The translations under genes and the position numbers were made by a program. From contig OY756143.1 in assembly GCA_963576785.1 (NCBI GenBank), positions 868,001 to 932,000 of the forward strand: DNA of 64,000 bases. The letters are read 5' to 3'. Below, piece after piece: positions 29,660 to 42,000 of the stretch (positions are counted from its first letter, which is position 1; each line of letters opens with the position of its first letter). Below the pieces are notes generated by a model. It ran no database searches. It was not told where the DNA came from and was given only the letters and a program-made list of their open reading frames with translations. This DNA is from Chlorophyllum brunneum. Taxonomy: Eukaryota > Basidiomycota > Agaricomycetes > Agaricales > Agaricaceae.

Positions 29660-32600
29660 ATAGACGATATGTGATTCCACAGAAAAGGAACTCAATGTGC
29701 AAACTTCTCCTTGATTCAACAATCAGAACAATGGAGGGACCCAAACAAATTACCATACTAGTAGACTCCGGATGCACACATATGTGCATAGCATAGAGAG
29801 TAGTAGAAGAAGAACAAATCCCAACTAGACCCTAATAAGAGTAATCAATGCTGATGGAACTGAAAATAGGAAGGGGGAAATAACAGACACGGCACACCTG
29901 GTACTAAACAATGGAAAACACATGGAAGAAATTGAAACCATGGTAATGCAACTAGAAAGTGCTGACCTATACCTTGGACATGACTGGCTAGTCAAGCATA
30001 ACCCAGAAATCAATTGAACAAACAATATAATATGCTTCAATAGATGTCTGAAAGACTGCACCATACAACACAATGACATACAGTTCAATAAGAGGATACA
30101 CATGGTAAAGGAACACATAGAGGAAAAGAAGACCGACTAAACAAACCTGGAAGACCTACCAACATATCTACAGCAATATATGTACCTGTTCAACAAGAAG
30201 AACTTCAACAAACTGCCAGAACGCACAATCTGGGACCACGAAATAAACTTGTCAGAAGATGCACTACCAGTACTACAGTCCAAAGTCTACCCAATAACAT
30301 TAATGGAAAAGCAAGAACTGCAGAAATTCCTTGATGAGAATTTGCTTCAGGATGAATTCAACTATCATAGTCCCCCTATGCCACCCCATGCTTCTTTATA
30401 CCCAAGAAAAATAGAACTAAACAACTGGTACAAGACTATAAGAAGCTAAACAAACACATAATCAAAGACAAGATGCTACTTCCACTCATAAGCGAAGTTA
30501 TTGACTGACTCAAGAATGCAAAAGTCTTCAACAAACTTGACATCATCTGGGGATACAACAATGTCAGGATAAGGGAAGGTGATAAATGGAAAGCAGCATT
30601 TATAACAAACAATGGACTATTCGAACCAATGGTCATATTTTTCAGAATGAGTAACTCACCAGTGACATTCCAAAGGATGATGAACACAGTCTTCCGAGAG
30701 ATGCTACACAAAAGAGCAGTTGTCAACTACATGGATAACTTTGTCATCCCAGGAATAACACAATAGGAACTTGAAGACAGAACAAAGCAATTTCTTGACA
30801 TTGCAGCAAAATACCAGCTATATTTCAAGAGGTCAAAATGCCTATTCAATGCAAAAGAAATACCAATATTGGGATTTGTGGTTGGACAAGGCAGTGTTAA
30901 AATGGAGGAGGAGAAGGTGAAAGTGGTGAAGAAATAGCCAATACCCAAATCCCTAAAAGACATCGAAAAATTCCTAGGCTTTGCAAACTTCTACAGATGA
31001 TTCATACATGACTTCAGCAACATAGCAGCCCCTTTACACGAGTTAAAGAAGAAAGACATGCAATGAGTATGGATGGAATGACAACAATAAGCCTTCGAAA
31101 AGATCAAGGAAAAAGTCACAATTGAGCTAGTACTAGCAATGCCACAAGATAAGGGACAATACAGAGTGGAAGTAGATGCATTAGGCTATGGAGTAGGAGC
31201 AGTATTATCACAGAAACAGAAAGAACATTGGCATCTGATTGCATTTCACTCAAGAATGATGATATCTGCAGAACAAAACTATAAGATCTATGACAAAGAA
31301 TTACTAGCCATCCAAGAAGCAATCAAAACCTGGAAACAATACCTACTCAACACCAATGAACTGTTTGAAATCTGGACTGATCACAAGAACCTGGAATATT
31401 TCCGAAAACCACAACAACTCACAGGATGACAAGCAAGATGGCAAATAGAGCTACAAGAATACCATTACACACTGAAACACATCCCCAGAAAGACCAACAT
31501 GAAAGCTGACATCTTATTGAGATTAACAAAAACTGATACTACCCAAGATAACACCAATATCATCTTACTACCAGACTACTTATTTGATGACAACATAATT
31601 ACCGTGATCTGACAAATCTGGGAAATCTCAGGAGAAGAAGATCTGAAACACTGACTGTGAAAAGGGAAATACAGTGGCTGAAGGAAAAGGAGAGATGACC
31701 AGAGGAGATATGGGAAACAGATGGAATACTAATATTTGAAGGAAGAATATATATTCCACCCAACAGCCAAATATGATAAGAAATACTCTGACAACACTAT
31801 GAGAAGACAGATATAGGACACCCAGGACAATACTGAATGATTGAACTCCTTAAATGGAGTTATTAGTGGCCTCAAATACACAACAATGTCAAATGGTATA
31901 TCAAAGGATGTAAGGCATGCCAACAAAACAAAATACTCCAAACAAGACCAACAACACATCTCTACCCACTACCAATACCAGTGGAACCTTGGGAAGAGAT
32001 ATCAATCAACATGATAGGACTATTACTAGAGTCAGGGATATGATGCAATACTTGTCATAGTTGATCATTTCAGCAAAATAATCAGACTACATATAGTTAA
32101 CACAACCTTAACATCTGAGGAGCTAGGAGATATCTACTGGGATGATATATAGAGAACACATGGAATACCTCACAGAATCATCAGTGACAGAGGTCCACAA
32201 TTTGCATCAAAATTCATGGCAGAACTGTACCAAGCAACTAGCATCCAATGAAACTTATCCATGGCATACTACCCACAAACCAATGGTCAAACAGAGTGCA
32301 TCAACCAGGAGGTTGAGACATACCTCAGAAATGTAATAAACCACATGCAGAACAACTGGAAAAAATGGCTAGCCACAGCAGAATTCCAATACAATGACAA
32401 AACCCACACAGCTACTGGATACTTGCTATTTGAAATAGTTTATGGACAACATTCCTAGAAAGGAGATATAACAAACATTACCAAGGCACCTGCAATCACG
32501 GAATGAATACAGGAGTTACAAGACATATGACAAAAGGTGATTAAGATGCTACAACATAGTCAGATACAAATGGAGAAACATAACAGTACCAAACCAGAAC

Positions 32601-33072
32601 ACAAGTATAATTCAGGAGAACAAGTATGGCTCAAAGCAAGCAACATCAGGACAACAAGACCAACCAAGAAGCTAGATCACAAATGCTATGGACTGTTCTG
32701 AATAAAAGCAAAAATAGGTAAAACAAGTTACTAACTGGAATTACCTGAAATATGGGCAATATATGATATGTTTAACAGCAGACTTCTCTCCCCCTATCAG
32801 AAACCCAAGTTTGACAGCCAGCACACCCCACCACCACTGATGCCCGAGATCATCAACAATGAAGAACAATATGAAGTAGAAGAGATCCAAGGATACCATA
32901 TGAGAGGATAGCGAAATCAATTCCTAGTATACTGGAAAGGTTATACCTCTGAGGAAGATACATGAGAGGATGTGTCAGAACTGGAAAATGCTAAGGAGAC
33001 AGTTCAAGAATTTTTAGACAAGATTTCAAGGATGAAACCTATAAAAAGGGAGGGTAAAAAGTGACAATTATG
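29660..33072 (+). pseudogene. G3 pol relic
   Basis: The order protease (VDSGCTHMCIA), RT (YMDNFVIPG, with Asn replacing the second catalytic Asp), RNase H (VDALGYGVGAVLS), integrase ([12 protein letters not shown]) and remnants of the chromodomain can be followed with many stops. It ends at the pol stop that overlaps an ATG as ATGA (33070). Confidence 0.83.
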
Positions 33073-33170
33073 AATAACAAACCTTGCATTACAAGAGACT
33101 ACTACATCCAATGCACCTCATGCTATATCCACTGCACCCTAGACTTCACCAATTATCTCCACAATACACC

Positions 33171-33556
33171 ATGCATGCCAAATGCAAACCTACTCCCTTC
33201 CTAGCAAATAACACAGAGTTCAAACAAGAACTCAACAACCTCCTCGATGCCCAATCCACCAAAGACCAGATCAAACACTATACTGCCACAACCAAAGGAC
33301 TCATATACGTTGCCCATGCCATCAACAACCTCCAAATCCAAGCCAAAGCCCTGAGCCATATCCTACTCGTTACCACTACCAGAGCCCTCCCAGCTGCCAC
33401 ATCAACCAGAAAACACAAACTCATGAAAGAATTATTGGACAAAGCAGCCACCAATCTCAATATATTGGTGTACTCCAATGCAAAGCGATGCATCCAAAGT
33501 ACCTTAATCATGACAGGCAAAAGGCTCAATCATCTCACCAATTCTAGTGACAACTG
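33171..33556 (+). pseudogene. G3 ORF3, truncated
   Basis: It starts at the ATG aligned with the ORF3 starts of the other copies (MHAKCKPTPFLANNTEFKQE) and stays open for about 128 codons, close to the G4 protein, until relic R2 replaces it. The C-terminal HAPxWIG region is lost. Confidence 0.7.
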
Positions 33557-34682
33557 TTATGTCCAAATCTTGAACCTACGTCAGAGATTATGACAAGTTT
33601 CCAGAAGCAATACCACTTGTCCCACCACTACGATCCAATGACACTGTTATCAATTCTCTACCTTGACTAGCCTGGAAATATGCACCATACTTACATATAT
33701 GCGACACTGATGGACTCTACTTATGCACCATTGAGAACAACCTCTACAGTACCTGGAATAACAGTTGGAAAGCACAACCAACTACTGAAGAAACTATGCA
33801 GTACATCTACCCCTACATGTACACTCGTGGTCCAGCACTCAAAGCACTCATTCACCAATAAATTGCCAATGGAATCTATTGCATAGAAATATGACCTAGA
33901 GACTTATCACCAGATGACAAACCCACTGTACCCAGTAGTGACAGCAACAATTCTCCCCATCCACTATTGCAATCTACTTGAGCCTTTGTCGAGTCACCCG
34001 AGTTCTATCTCTCTGAAGAACCAATTGCATCTATGTTATCCCTACCATCTGACTCTGATCATCCTATGAATGTAGTTCTTCCATCACTACCGTCATTGTC
34101 ATTGCCCTCTACCACTTCACCCTGCACGTCTTGTGACTGCAGCTGTTCCAATGAATCTTCATCATCATCATCTGAGATCTCTGAGGATGAGTAAGCACTC
34201 ATCCATTTCACCTTCATCAGTTTCACTTTGCTCTATATTTCATCTTTATCAGTTTCACATTTATCTTTAGTAGTGTTTCACCTTGAGTTTCATATCTATC
34301 AGTTTCACATTGTGAAATGTGTTTCAGTCTTGTTATCTATACTCTGTAGTATTTATAGAAAAGAAGTAGTTAGTATAAATAGTCAACTGTATTAGGAAGT
34401 CAAAGCCTAAGCTTTGATCTTCTACAGGGATAGCCTTCTTGGTTGCCTAAGAAGAGTTTTCATTGACAGTTGCTGTCAATCAATAGAAGATTGCTTAACT
34501 GCTTATTCTCTACTCACTCTTATCACTCAGAGCTATGAGATAAATGGGATTCCCATTTCTTGGTTGAGTAATGACAGTTTGATAACATTTGCTTATCTAG
34601 TTACTTGGCTGAGATAGGTGTTAAGGCCATACCCTAGAGGTCACATCCTTTTCAATTGCCCTTAGTAGCCAAATCCGTAACA
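33557..34682 (+). repeat. R2 LTR region with an embedded decayed frame
   Basis: If TGTTATG (33557) and CCGTAACA (34682) are the two ends, the LTR is about 1.1 kb. It holds a TATA box (TATAAATA at 34374) and, 35 nt later, the 12-mer AAGCTTTGATCT (34409..34420), complementary to the PBS. From about 33590 to 34193 a frame with several stops reads as a protein (PYLHICDTDGLYLCTIENN; acidic serine-rich tail SSSSSSEISEDE). Alternatively this frame is the 3' ORF of another element and the LTR starts later. Confidence 0.5.
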
Positions 34683-34684
34683 AT

Positions 34685-34696
34685 AGATCAAAGCTT
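34685..34696 (+). promoter_or_regulatory. R2 primer-binding site, self-priming type
   Basis: AGATCAAAGCTT, two nucleotides after the LTR end, is a perfect 12-nt complement of AAGCTTTGATCT in the LTR (34409..34420), which starts 35 nt after the TATA box. The sequence is unrelated to the G1-G4 PBS, but the geometry is the same. Confidence 0.75.
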
Positions 34697-35335
34697 CTAC
34701 TGAGTCATTTCAGCATAGGGAACAAGAATCCTAGTGTTATCTGTGTCATTGCCATTGTCGCTGAACAAGGATAACATCTTCCTGCATCATTGCCATTGTC
34801 GCTGTTACAGGAAGCTGAGAAGAGTTGTACACAGTGCCTATCTGCTGCATAGGAACATAACTCGCTATCAGTCACATAGGACCCACACTGTGCTTGCCAG
34901 TACCTGGAGTACCCCTCAAGTTAGTAGGGCTAAGCACAAAGACCCACTCATAGAATGTACACTATTGACCAACTTTGTAGTTTCCTCCTTGAGAAGAAGA
35001 GAAACTTGCCTGCCACGTGTCCCACCTCTGGATTCCCATTAAGAAGTACTCCAGTTGAAAGAAGACCCAGAAGGAACAGAAGGTCACAACCACTAGGCTA
35101 TGGAGAAGCCGTCTGTAGAGAAGCTAAACAAAGCAGCTGCTGTCTAGTCAGCCAGACGATACTAGCAACCATGAAGACACATTATGCTTTGTCGCTGTTA
35201 CACCAGTAACGGATTCCCTTGAAAAGCGAGAGCACTCAGTAGAGGATGCCCTCGAAACCTGTTGTATATTCCCAGGAAGTACAGGAAGAAGTTGTGAATA
35301 ATTGTCAGTGAGATAAAGGTGCAAATTGGTCAAGA

Positions 35336-36640
35336 TTGAACGAGTCTGACATTGCACAAAGCAAAAGGAGACTACTCCACCTGCACCTCCGGTCTACAGG
35401 ACTAGATTGCAATCTAAGGCTGCAGAACCTTACAGTGTTGAGCCTACTCAATGAACCTCCCGGCAAAACCCAGAACCAGTTCAATATTCCCCACCAGCCT
35501 CCATCCAATGGTCCACCTCAACCACTTCCCAACCCTTTGAATGACCCTCGACTAGTGCCACAGCTAGTAGGATTAGAACCAGTGAACCTGCCCCAAGACA
35601 GAGTTCAGAGTCTTATCAGACACCTGCTTACATGCAATCCAACTGAGCACAACAAGCAATCTCAAGACAACAATCACAGCAATCACAGCAATCCCAGCAG
35701 TCCAACCAACAGTACAGAGAAACCATCTCTACCAAGTCTGAACACTCAGACAACCCTGAGCACTCCAAACACGGAAGTGAGCACTCTGAAGAGCTACCAC
35801 CCCAGACACTAGAACTTGAGCCCTGATACGAATCCAACAACAACATATCAAACTCACCAAACCCACTTGCTGGAGCCCTCCAGCTACTTCAAGAACAAAG
35901 AGAAAGGGAAGCTCAACAAAGTCAGACCAGCCAGACAACCAACTACCAGTCAACCAGCTACCAGACAACCCAACTAGTGGTACCTCCCAGCACCCACCAG
36001 CAGACAACCAGAATACCAGGACTCCCAATCACACTCAGGACAACCCAACAGCCACAAACCTGCCAATTGTCCCCATTAAACTCCCCAGCAAGCTTGCCAC
36101 CAAACTCACCCACAGGATCAAACATGCCGGACCCCAAACTCCCAAAGCCCACCATTTTCTATAGTGACCCGCTTGACTATTCCAACTAGAAGCAGAACCT
36201 CCAGATCTACTTCGCATCACAGCCCAACAATCTACCAAATGACAAGTCCAAGACCATGTATGCCCTCCTTAGCATGGAAGGATTGGCCAGGGAATGGAAG
36301 CAAGCCTATACCATTTCACACACCACCAACAATGTCTTCAGCCCCACCCAGACCATTGAACAGTTCCTCACAGAACTTGACACTTTGTTCCTACCAGCAA
36401 ACGACATCCTCGTCGCCATTGACCAACTATCTAATGTTACCCAGAATGGACGACCCACTGCAGTCTATGTTGAGCAATTCAAGAATATGTGTACCCAAGC
36501 CGGAATCACCTATGCAGAGACCAAAATCATATTCTTCATTAAAGGACTAGATCTGTATTACAAAAGGCTTGTCTACAGTCAGAACCCTGCCCCAAACAAC
36601 ATCAATGCTTGGTACACAGCTGCATGAAATGCAGCAACAA
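35336..36640 (+). pseudogene. R2 gag relic
   Basis: A frame from about 35336 (PQLVGLEPVNLPQDRVQSL; glutamine/asparagine-rich) continues after a frameshift at 35977..36627 with the gag core TIFYSDPLDYSN, then MYALLSMEGLAREWKQAYT, and FLTELDTLFL. A stop at 36187 interrupts it. Gag continues after LINE-B with a zinc knuckle near 43800. Confidence 0.72.
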
Positions 36641-36882
36641 TGGCACACCTACAACAGAATTTTAGCTCAATAGGACATCGTCACTCAGTATGACATACCT
36701 TCCATTGCTCGAAATATCGCACTCTGAAAGCATCAAGTTTGATGTCTTATGCAAGACCTTACCAGCCAACTCAAAGAAGCAGTAACCCCCCAGGCTACAT
36801 CCCTTCTTTGACTCTTACCACCATCATCGATTTGTAAAAAAGTCGATTACGCAGTTGAGAGTACAAGTACTAGGATAATATC

Positions 36883-39077
36883 ATGCCTGCTTTGCGCTCC
36901 AATCTCTCTCGCAGAGATCTTGCGTCTGATAGTGAGGAGGATGTCTTCGGGTACTCACCACGTGTCCCCGCCCCCTCCCTCTTCGCGGCCTCTATGGCTC
37001 CACCCCCCCCTGGCATCCTGTTCACCAGGACGTCAGCCGCTGCCCCTCCCTCTTCGCGGCCTCTATGGCTCCACCCCCCCCTGGCATCCTGTTCACCAGG
37101 ACGTCAGCCGCTGCCAGTCCTTGCCCCTCAGGTGGCTCGACCGCTACCACCCCTGTGGCCGCCCCGACCACTCCGCCCTCCCCCGTGGTTCCCCCGGCTG
37201 GCACCACGGCAAAGACCCCACACAGGTCCTCCAAGCGCCCAAGGAAGGAGGGCAATCACTACTACTCCAGTGAAGCTGGAAAGGACAAGGACTGGGCTGA
37301 GCAGGTGGAGGAGGAACTGGCCCCAAAAAAGGCGGATGACGACAACGATGACCGGGAGAACCCCAAGGAATTCTACAACGTGGCTGTTCTGGAGGTCAGC
37401 AAGATCTCTGAGTGGGTCAAGGCCTGCAGCACATTCAATATGAGCGGCGACGATGGGCTCGCTTTCGGGCATGCCTTCGTCGAACTTACAGGTACCTTGA
37501 TGAAGGTGGGATGGCTCAAGGTAGCTGTTAACGAAGAGAAAAATGATCTCCATGGTTGGCTTGGCGTCAACTTCGGTAAGATCATCGTCCGTGCTGAGGA
37601 AACCCCCCAGCCCGACCTCTCCCCCCTGCGACGGGGCCCCGCGGGACCCGCGTGTAAACCTGGCGACGTCCACATGGACGTTATCGAGCAGATCATCACA
37701 CCGGGCATTGCCGAAGATGTCAAGACCAAATTAGACATCCCTGATGAGGATGTCCAGATGATCACCGAGGCAGAGTTCCAAACTGTCTCAAGAAAGAAGC
37801 TGTCCAAGGCACGACGTGCCAAGGCCGCCTGGCCTGAAGCTCTGAAAGCCCTGGACATCACCCCTCCCGCTGGCCCGCCCAAGACCGCGCCAGCCCCCAA
37901 AACCGCTCCGACCCCCAAGGCCCCGGCCCCCCAGGCCAAGTCCTCCTACGCTGCCGCTGCAGCCGGGGGTAAGAAACCCCCTCCCGCTGTCACTGGGCGG
38001 GACCCCCTCAAGCTCCTGGAACTCGCCAGCAAGTTCCCAGAACTGTCACACGAGAAGGTTGTGGCTATGTATGACGCTGCCTTCTCCCCCTCCCCCCCCG
38101 CGGACAAAAGGCCGACCAGAAAGGCGGCCACCATCCGCTCGACACTCAATGGTCCCTCGCGCAAGCAGGTGATCATCTCCCTCCTAACTGGCCCGACATC
38201 TCCCAACTTCGGCACCATCATCGACTCCCTCAATGCCTGCCTCATCGCAGGGAAGTCAAAAGCCCGGGTCATCGCCGCCTCGCAGGGTAAGTTGGGCCTC
38301 ATGGTCCACACCTCGGAGGTCTTGACCCTGACTGAGCTAGATGCCGTCAAGGCCTGGCTCAAAGACAAATTCGAGGGAACCACCACGGGCAAAGCTTCCC
38401 TCCCGAAGTCGAAGTCGTTCGTGAAGATCATGGACGTATCTTACGTCACCCCCCGCGGCCAGGTCCTGATGGCCAATGACATCACCACCAGCATCCGCAG
38501 TTCGATCCACTCGGATGCCATCCAGCTCGTGTCACCCCCAAGGGTGCGACGAAACTCCAAACACTCGGACACCTGCACAGTCTGGTTCAAGATATGGGAC
38601 TCTAAGGCGGGGTCCAATGTCAACAAGATTGAGGACAAGTTCCTCAACATCTATGGCGGACTCTTCCGTATTAGGAAGGCCAACGCCAACCCGGGCGTCC
38701 CGTTCTGCGGCAAGTGCTGCAGGTGGGGCCACCCCCTCATTCGATGCCGGGCGAGGCTCTTCACGTGCGCGCACTGTAAGGGCCCCCACTCCACCATCAA
38801 CCACTGCTCCTTTGCCAGCTGCTGCAAGGGCAACGACAAGGCTGACCCGCCAATCGCGGCCACCCCCGCCGGGGAACCTTGCCCTCACAAGGCATCATGT
38901 CCCAACTGTGGCAAGGAGTACCTCGCCACCAACCGCAAGTGCCTGTTCTGGAAGAAGCGATTCGACCACGACTGGCACGCCAACAAAGCCCTTGAGCTTA
39001 GGGCCAACAAGGGAGTCCCGCTCGCCCCTCCCTCCTCTTTCCCGGCTGGTCGAAGCCAGACCAACCCACCCAAATGA
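36883..39077 (+). pseudogene. LINE-B ORF1 (gag-like), frameshifted by a tandem duplication
   Basis: The ATG at 36883 encodes MPALRSNLSRRD, as in LINE-A. A 71-bp tandem duplication (36972..37042 and 37043..37113) shifts the frame. Beyond it the ORF is open from 37065 to 39077 (670 codons in that frame). Conserved core LKLLELASKFPELSHEKVV; C-terminal zinc knuckles CGKCCRWGHPLIRC, CAHCKGPHSTINH and CPNCGKEYLATNRKC. The product would bind element RNA. The stop overlaps the ORF2 ATG as ATGA (39074..39077). Confidence 0.9.
36972..37113 (+). repeat. 71-bp tandem duplication in LINE-B ORF1
   Basis: Two direct copies (36972..37042, 37043..37113) starting CCCCTCCCTCTTCGCGG. 71 is not a multiple of three; removing one copy puts 36883 and the downstream frame in register. 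Copies look identical, so the event is young relative to the element. Confidence 0.9.
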
Positions 39078-42000
39078 ATTACACACCCAACGCACAAGAC
39101 CGGCCTTCTCGCTCACTACTGAGGGAGTTGAAGGTCTGCTCGCACAACATTGGAAGATCGTACGGAGTGATGGAGACAGTCCTCGCACACAGAGGCGACA
39201 TCGACCTCCTCCTCATACAAGAACCCCCGTGGAGATATCTCCGCAACATCCCTTCCCCCGTCTCCAGTGATGGAGTCCCACTCATAGGAGGCCCAGTCCA
39301 TCCCGACTGGATACTCCTCTCCTATCCCCCCCCTGCCGAAGAAGTCCTCCAAGTTGGACACCGGCAGTTTCCCGAACGCACGGTCGACCTCAACCACCGC
39401 ACTATACCATGAGTCTTGGCCTTTGCCCACAAGAGGCTCGCAAAACTCCGACCATCCGTTCGACAGGACATCGTTGAACATCGAGACCTCCTGTGTATAT
39501 CCTTGTATGCGGGAGGAGAAGAACTGCTTCTGCTCAACGTCTACAATGACAGTCGCAACACCATGCTCTATTTCCTCGAGGAGTGGCTTTTTGATCTGCC
39601 GCCATTTGTACTGATGGGTGGCGACATCAACATAAGATCTGAGCTATGGGACCCTTTGACGGTGCAACACCCGCCAAGTGCAGACCGGCTGCTCATGATT
39701 GCTGAAGCCCTCAACCTTGTGAGGACAACTCCGACCGTGGCCATTCTGATGTGCTACGCCGCGGATCCCAACCTCCCGGATACGGTCATCGACCTCCTCT
39801 TTGTCTCGGCGATGCTACCTTACATCCCCTCCCACACCATCCAAGCGGGTGACCGGTACAACTCGGACCATGCCCCCTTGCTTATCAACGTCCCAATCCT
39901 GCATATGGATGTTGTCATAGAAAGGTTGACAATGCCCAAGGGGTCAGATGAAGAAACCAGGTTCTTGACGGAGATTACGGAAGGAATCATCAACAGAGAC
40001 TGGCCGACAGATGACGCAGAGGAGCTAGAGAGATCCGTCGATGAACTCGGAGGCTTATTTCACAGATCCTGGGACTGCCACACGAAGAAGACCAAGATCA
40101 CCACCAGATCCAAGACCTGGTGGAACGAAGAGTGCGCTACGGCGCTTGCGACACACTGAGTGGACCGGAAGAACAGGCGCAAGTGGGCCGCCTTTTGCAA
40201 AACCACGAGGAAGGTGAAGAGGGAGTACTTCGACAAGAAGATACAGGAGATCTCAGTCGACAACAAACGGCCATGGGACTTAATGCCATGGGTCAAGGAT
40301 CGGGCCCTCCCGGCCACGGAAGCCATCCGTCACAATGGACGACCGTGTCTCACTACAGACAGCCTGTGGAGAGCCCTCGACGAACACTACAATGCAGCGC
40401 ACAATCGACCGGTCGATGCGGCAGTACTACAGGAACTTCCCCCTCCAACTGGGGAGGAGAGTAGGACTTGGGTCGACTTCTCTCTCTTAGAGATGATGGA
40501 GGTGCTCAAGGATACCTCGAACTCTTCTGCCCCCGGCCCCGACCACGTTTCCTGGTCCCACCTCAAACAGATCGCTGCCATGGACGCCTGTGCCGCGCTC
40601 TTCCTCCGGATCGGTAGTGCGTGCCTGGCCCTCGGCCATTGGCCCTCACACTTCAAAAAGTCAATGTCGGTCGTCATTCCCAAGCCAAACAAGGCCGACT
40701 ATTCCACCCCTAAGGCGTTCCGACCGATTGTCTTACTCAACACTCTTGGCAAGCTCATCGAGAAAATGCTAGCCAAGCGACTGCAATTCGAGGCGGTGAA
40801 GTTCAAGGTCCTTCACCCCCACCAACTGAGGGCGATATGCCAGCGATCCACCGAGGATGCGGGCCTCTTTCTCACCCACATCATCCGGGGAGCCTGGACG
40901 AAGAAGAAGAAGATGTTGGTGCTCGCATTCGACATCGCCCAATTCTTCCCCTCCCTCAACCACGCACTCCTTGCCAACATACTCGAACGACAGGGGTTCC
41001 CTCATCAAATCGCAGCTTTCTTTGGCGACTACCTCAAAGGACAACACACCTCTTACCAATGGAATAATGAGACTTCCCCGGAATTCGACGCTGCGGTAGG
41101 GGTGGGACAGGGCTCTGCCCTTAGCCCCATCCTCTCTGCACTATACCTAGCACCCCTCCTCCATGTCTTTGAAGCGCGAATGGAAGAGCACCGCCTCCAC
41201 TGGGATTTCGACATCCTCTCCTTTGTCGATGACGGCACACTTGTCGCCCAGTCCCCCTCCCTCGAACGCAACGTCGAGATACTTCAGCATATGTACCGTG
41301 AAGTGGAGCGGCTCATGGGCCAGTTCGGCCTCGCAATCGAACACAGCAAGTCCGAGGTCTTTCACTTCACACGTGCAAGATGGGACACCAACCCCTCAAT
41401 CGACCTGGGTTCACCACCATTCACAGGTCGCTCCCCACTCAAGCCGAAGGCACACTGGAGGTACCTCGGATTCTACTTCGACTGGATGCTCACGTTCAAG
41501 GAGCATGTATGGTACTACTCCGCCAAGGCCATCTCGACGGTCAAGGCAATGAAAATGCTAGGGAACTCGGCTAGAGGGCTGTCCCCTAACAACAAGAGAC
41601 TCCTGTACCGCTCGTGTGTTGTACCTGTTGCGACCTATGGGTACCGGCTCTGGTTCCACGACAAGTCCCGGACGAAGGGGACCTGCAACATCCTTAACAA
41701 AATGCAGCATTGCGCTGCCCTCTGGATCACCGGAGCCTTCCGAACATCCCCCTCTGGTGGCGTTGAGTCCCTCGCGGGGCTCATGCCTGTTAAACTCCAC
41801 CTCCGAAAGCTTGCCAAATGACAAACATCGAGGCTACACACTTTGGACGACGGACACGCACTGGCGAGACTGATAAAAGAGTATCATTCTTCCCCACATC
41901 GACTTCACATCAAGAACTTCATGGAGATTCAGAAGAAGAAGACGCTTGGAGCAGTGATGGACGTTTCCCGCCCCACCCCTGAGACCCGTTATGTAGAATC

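Larger units (their letters stand above)
27991..33556 (+). mobile_element. G3: decayed Ty3/gypsy chromovirus, 3' end missing
   Basis: Plus-strand element: 5' LTR 27991..28296, PBS 28297..28310, gag relic 28390..29611, pol relic ~29660..33072, ORF3 fragment from 33171. It breaks off at 33556, where relic R2 begins with TGTTATG. No 3' LTR follows. It belongs to the same subfamily as G4 and is more decayed than G1. Confidence 0.88.
33557..36785 (+). mobile_element. R2: old gypsy relic, 5' part (LTR, PBS, gag)
   Basis: A plus-strand gypsy relic of another lineage. An LTR or LTR-containing region ends at 34682 (CCGTAACA), followed by a PBS and gag. It is interrupted at 36797 by LINE-B and resumes at 43563 with a zinc knuckle, protease and RT, until G4 inserts at 45251. 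The sequence starts with TGTTATG exactly where G3 ORF3 breaks off, consistent with insertion into G3. Confidence 0.72.
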
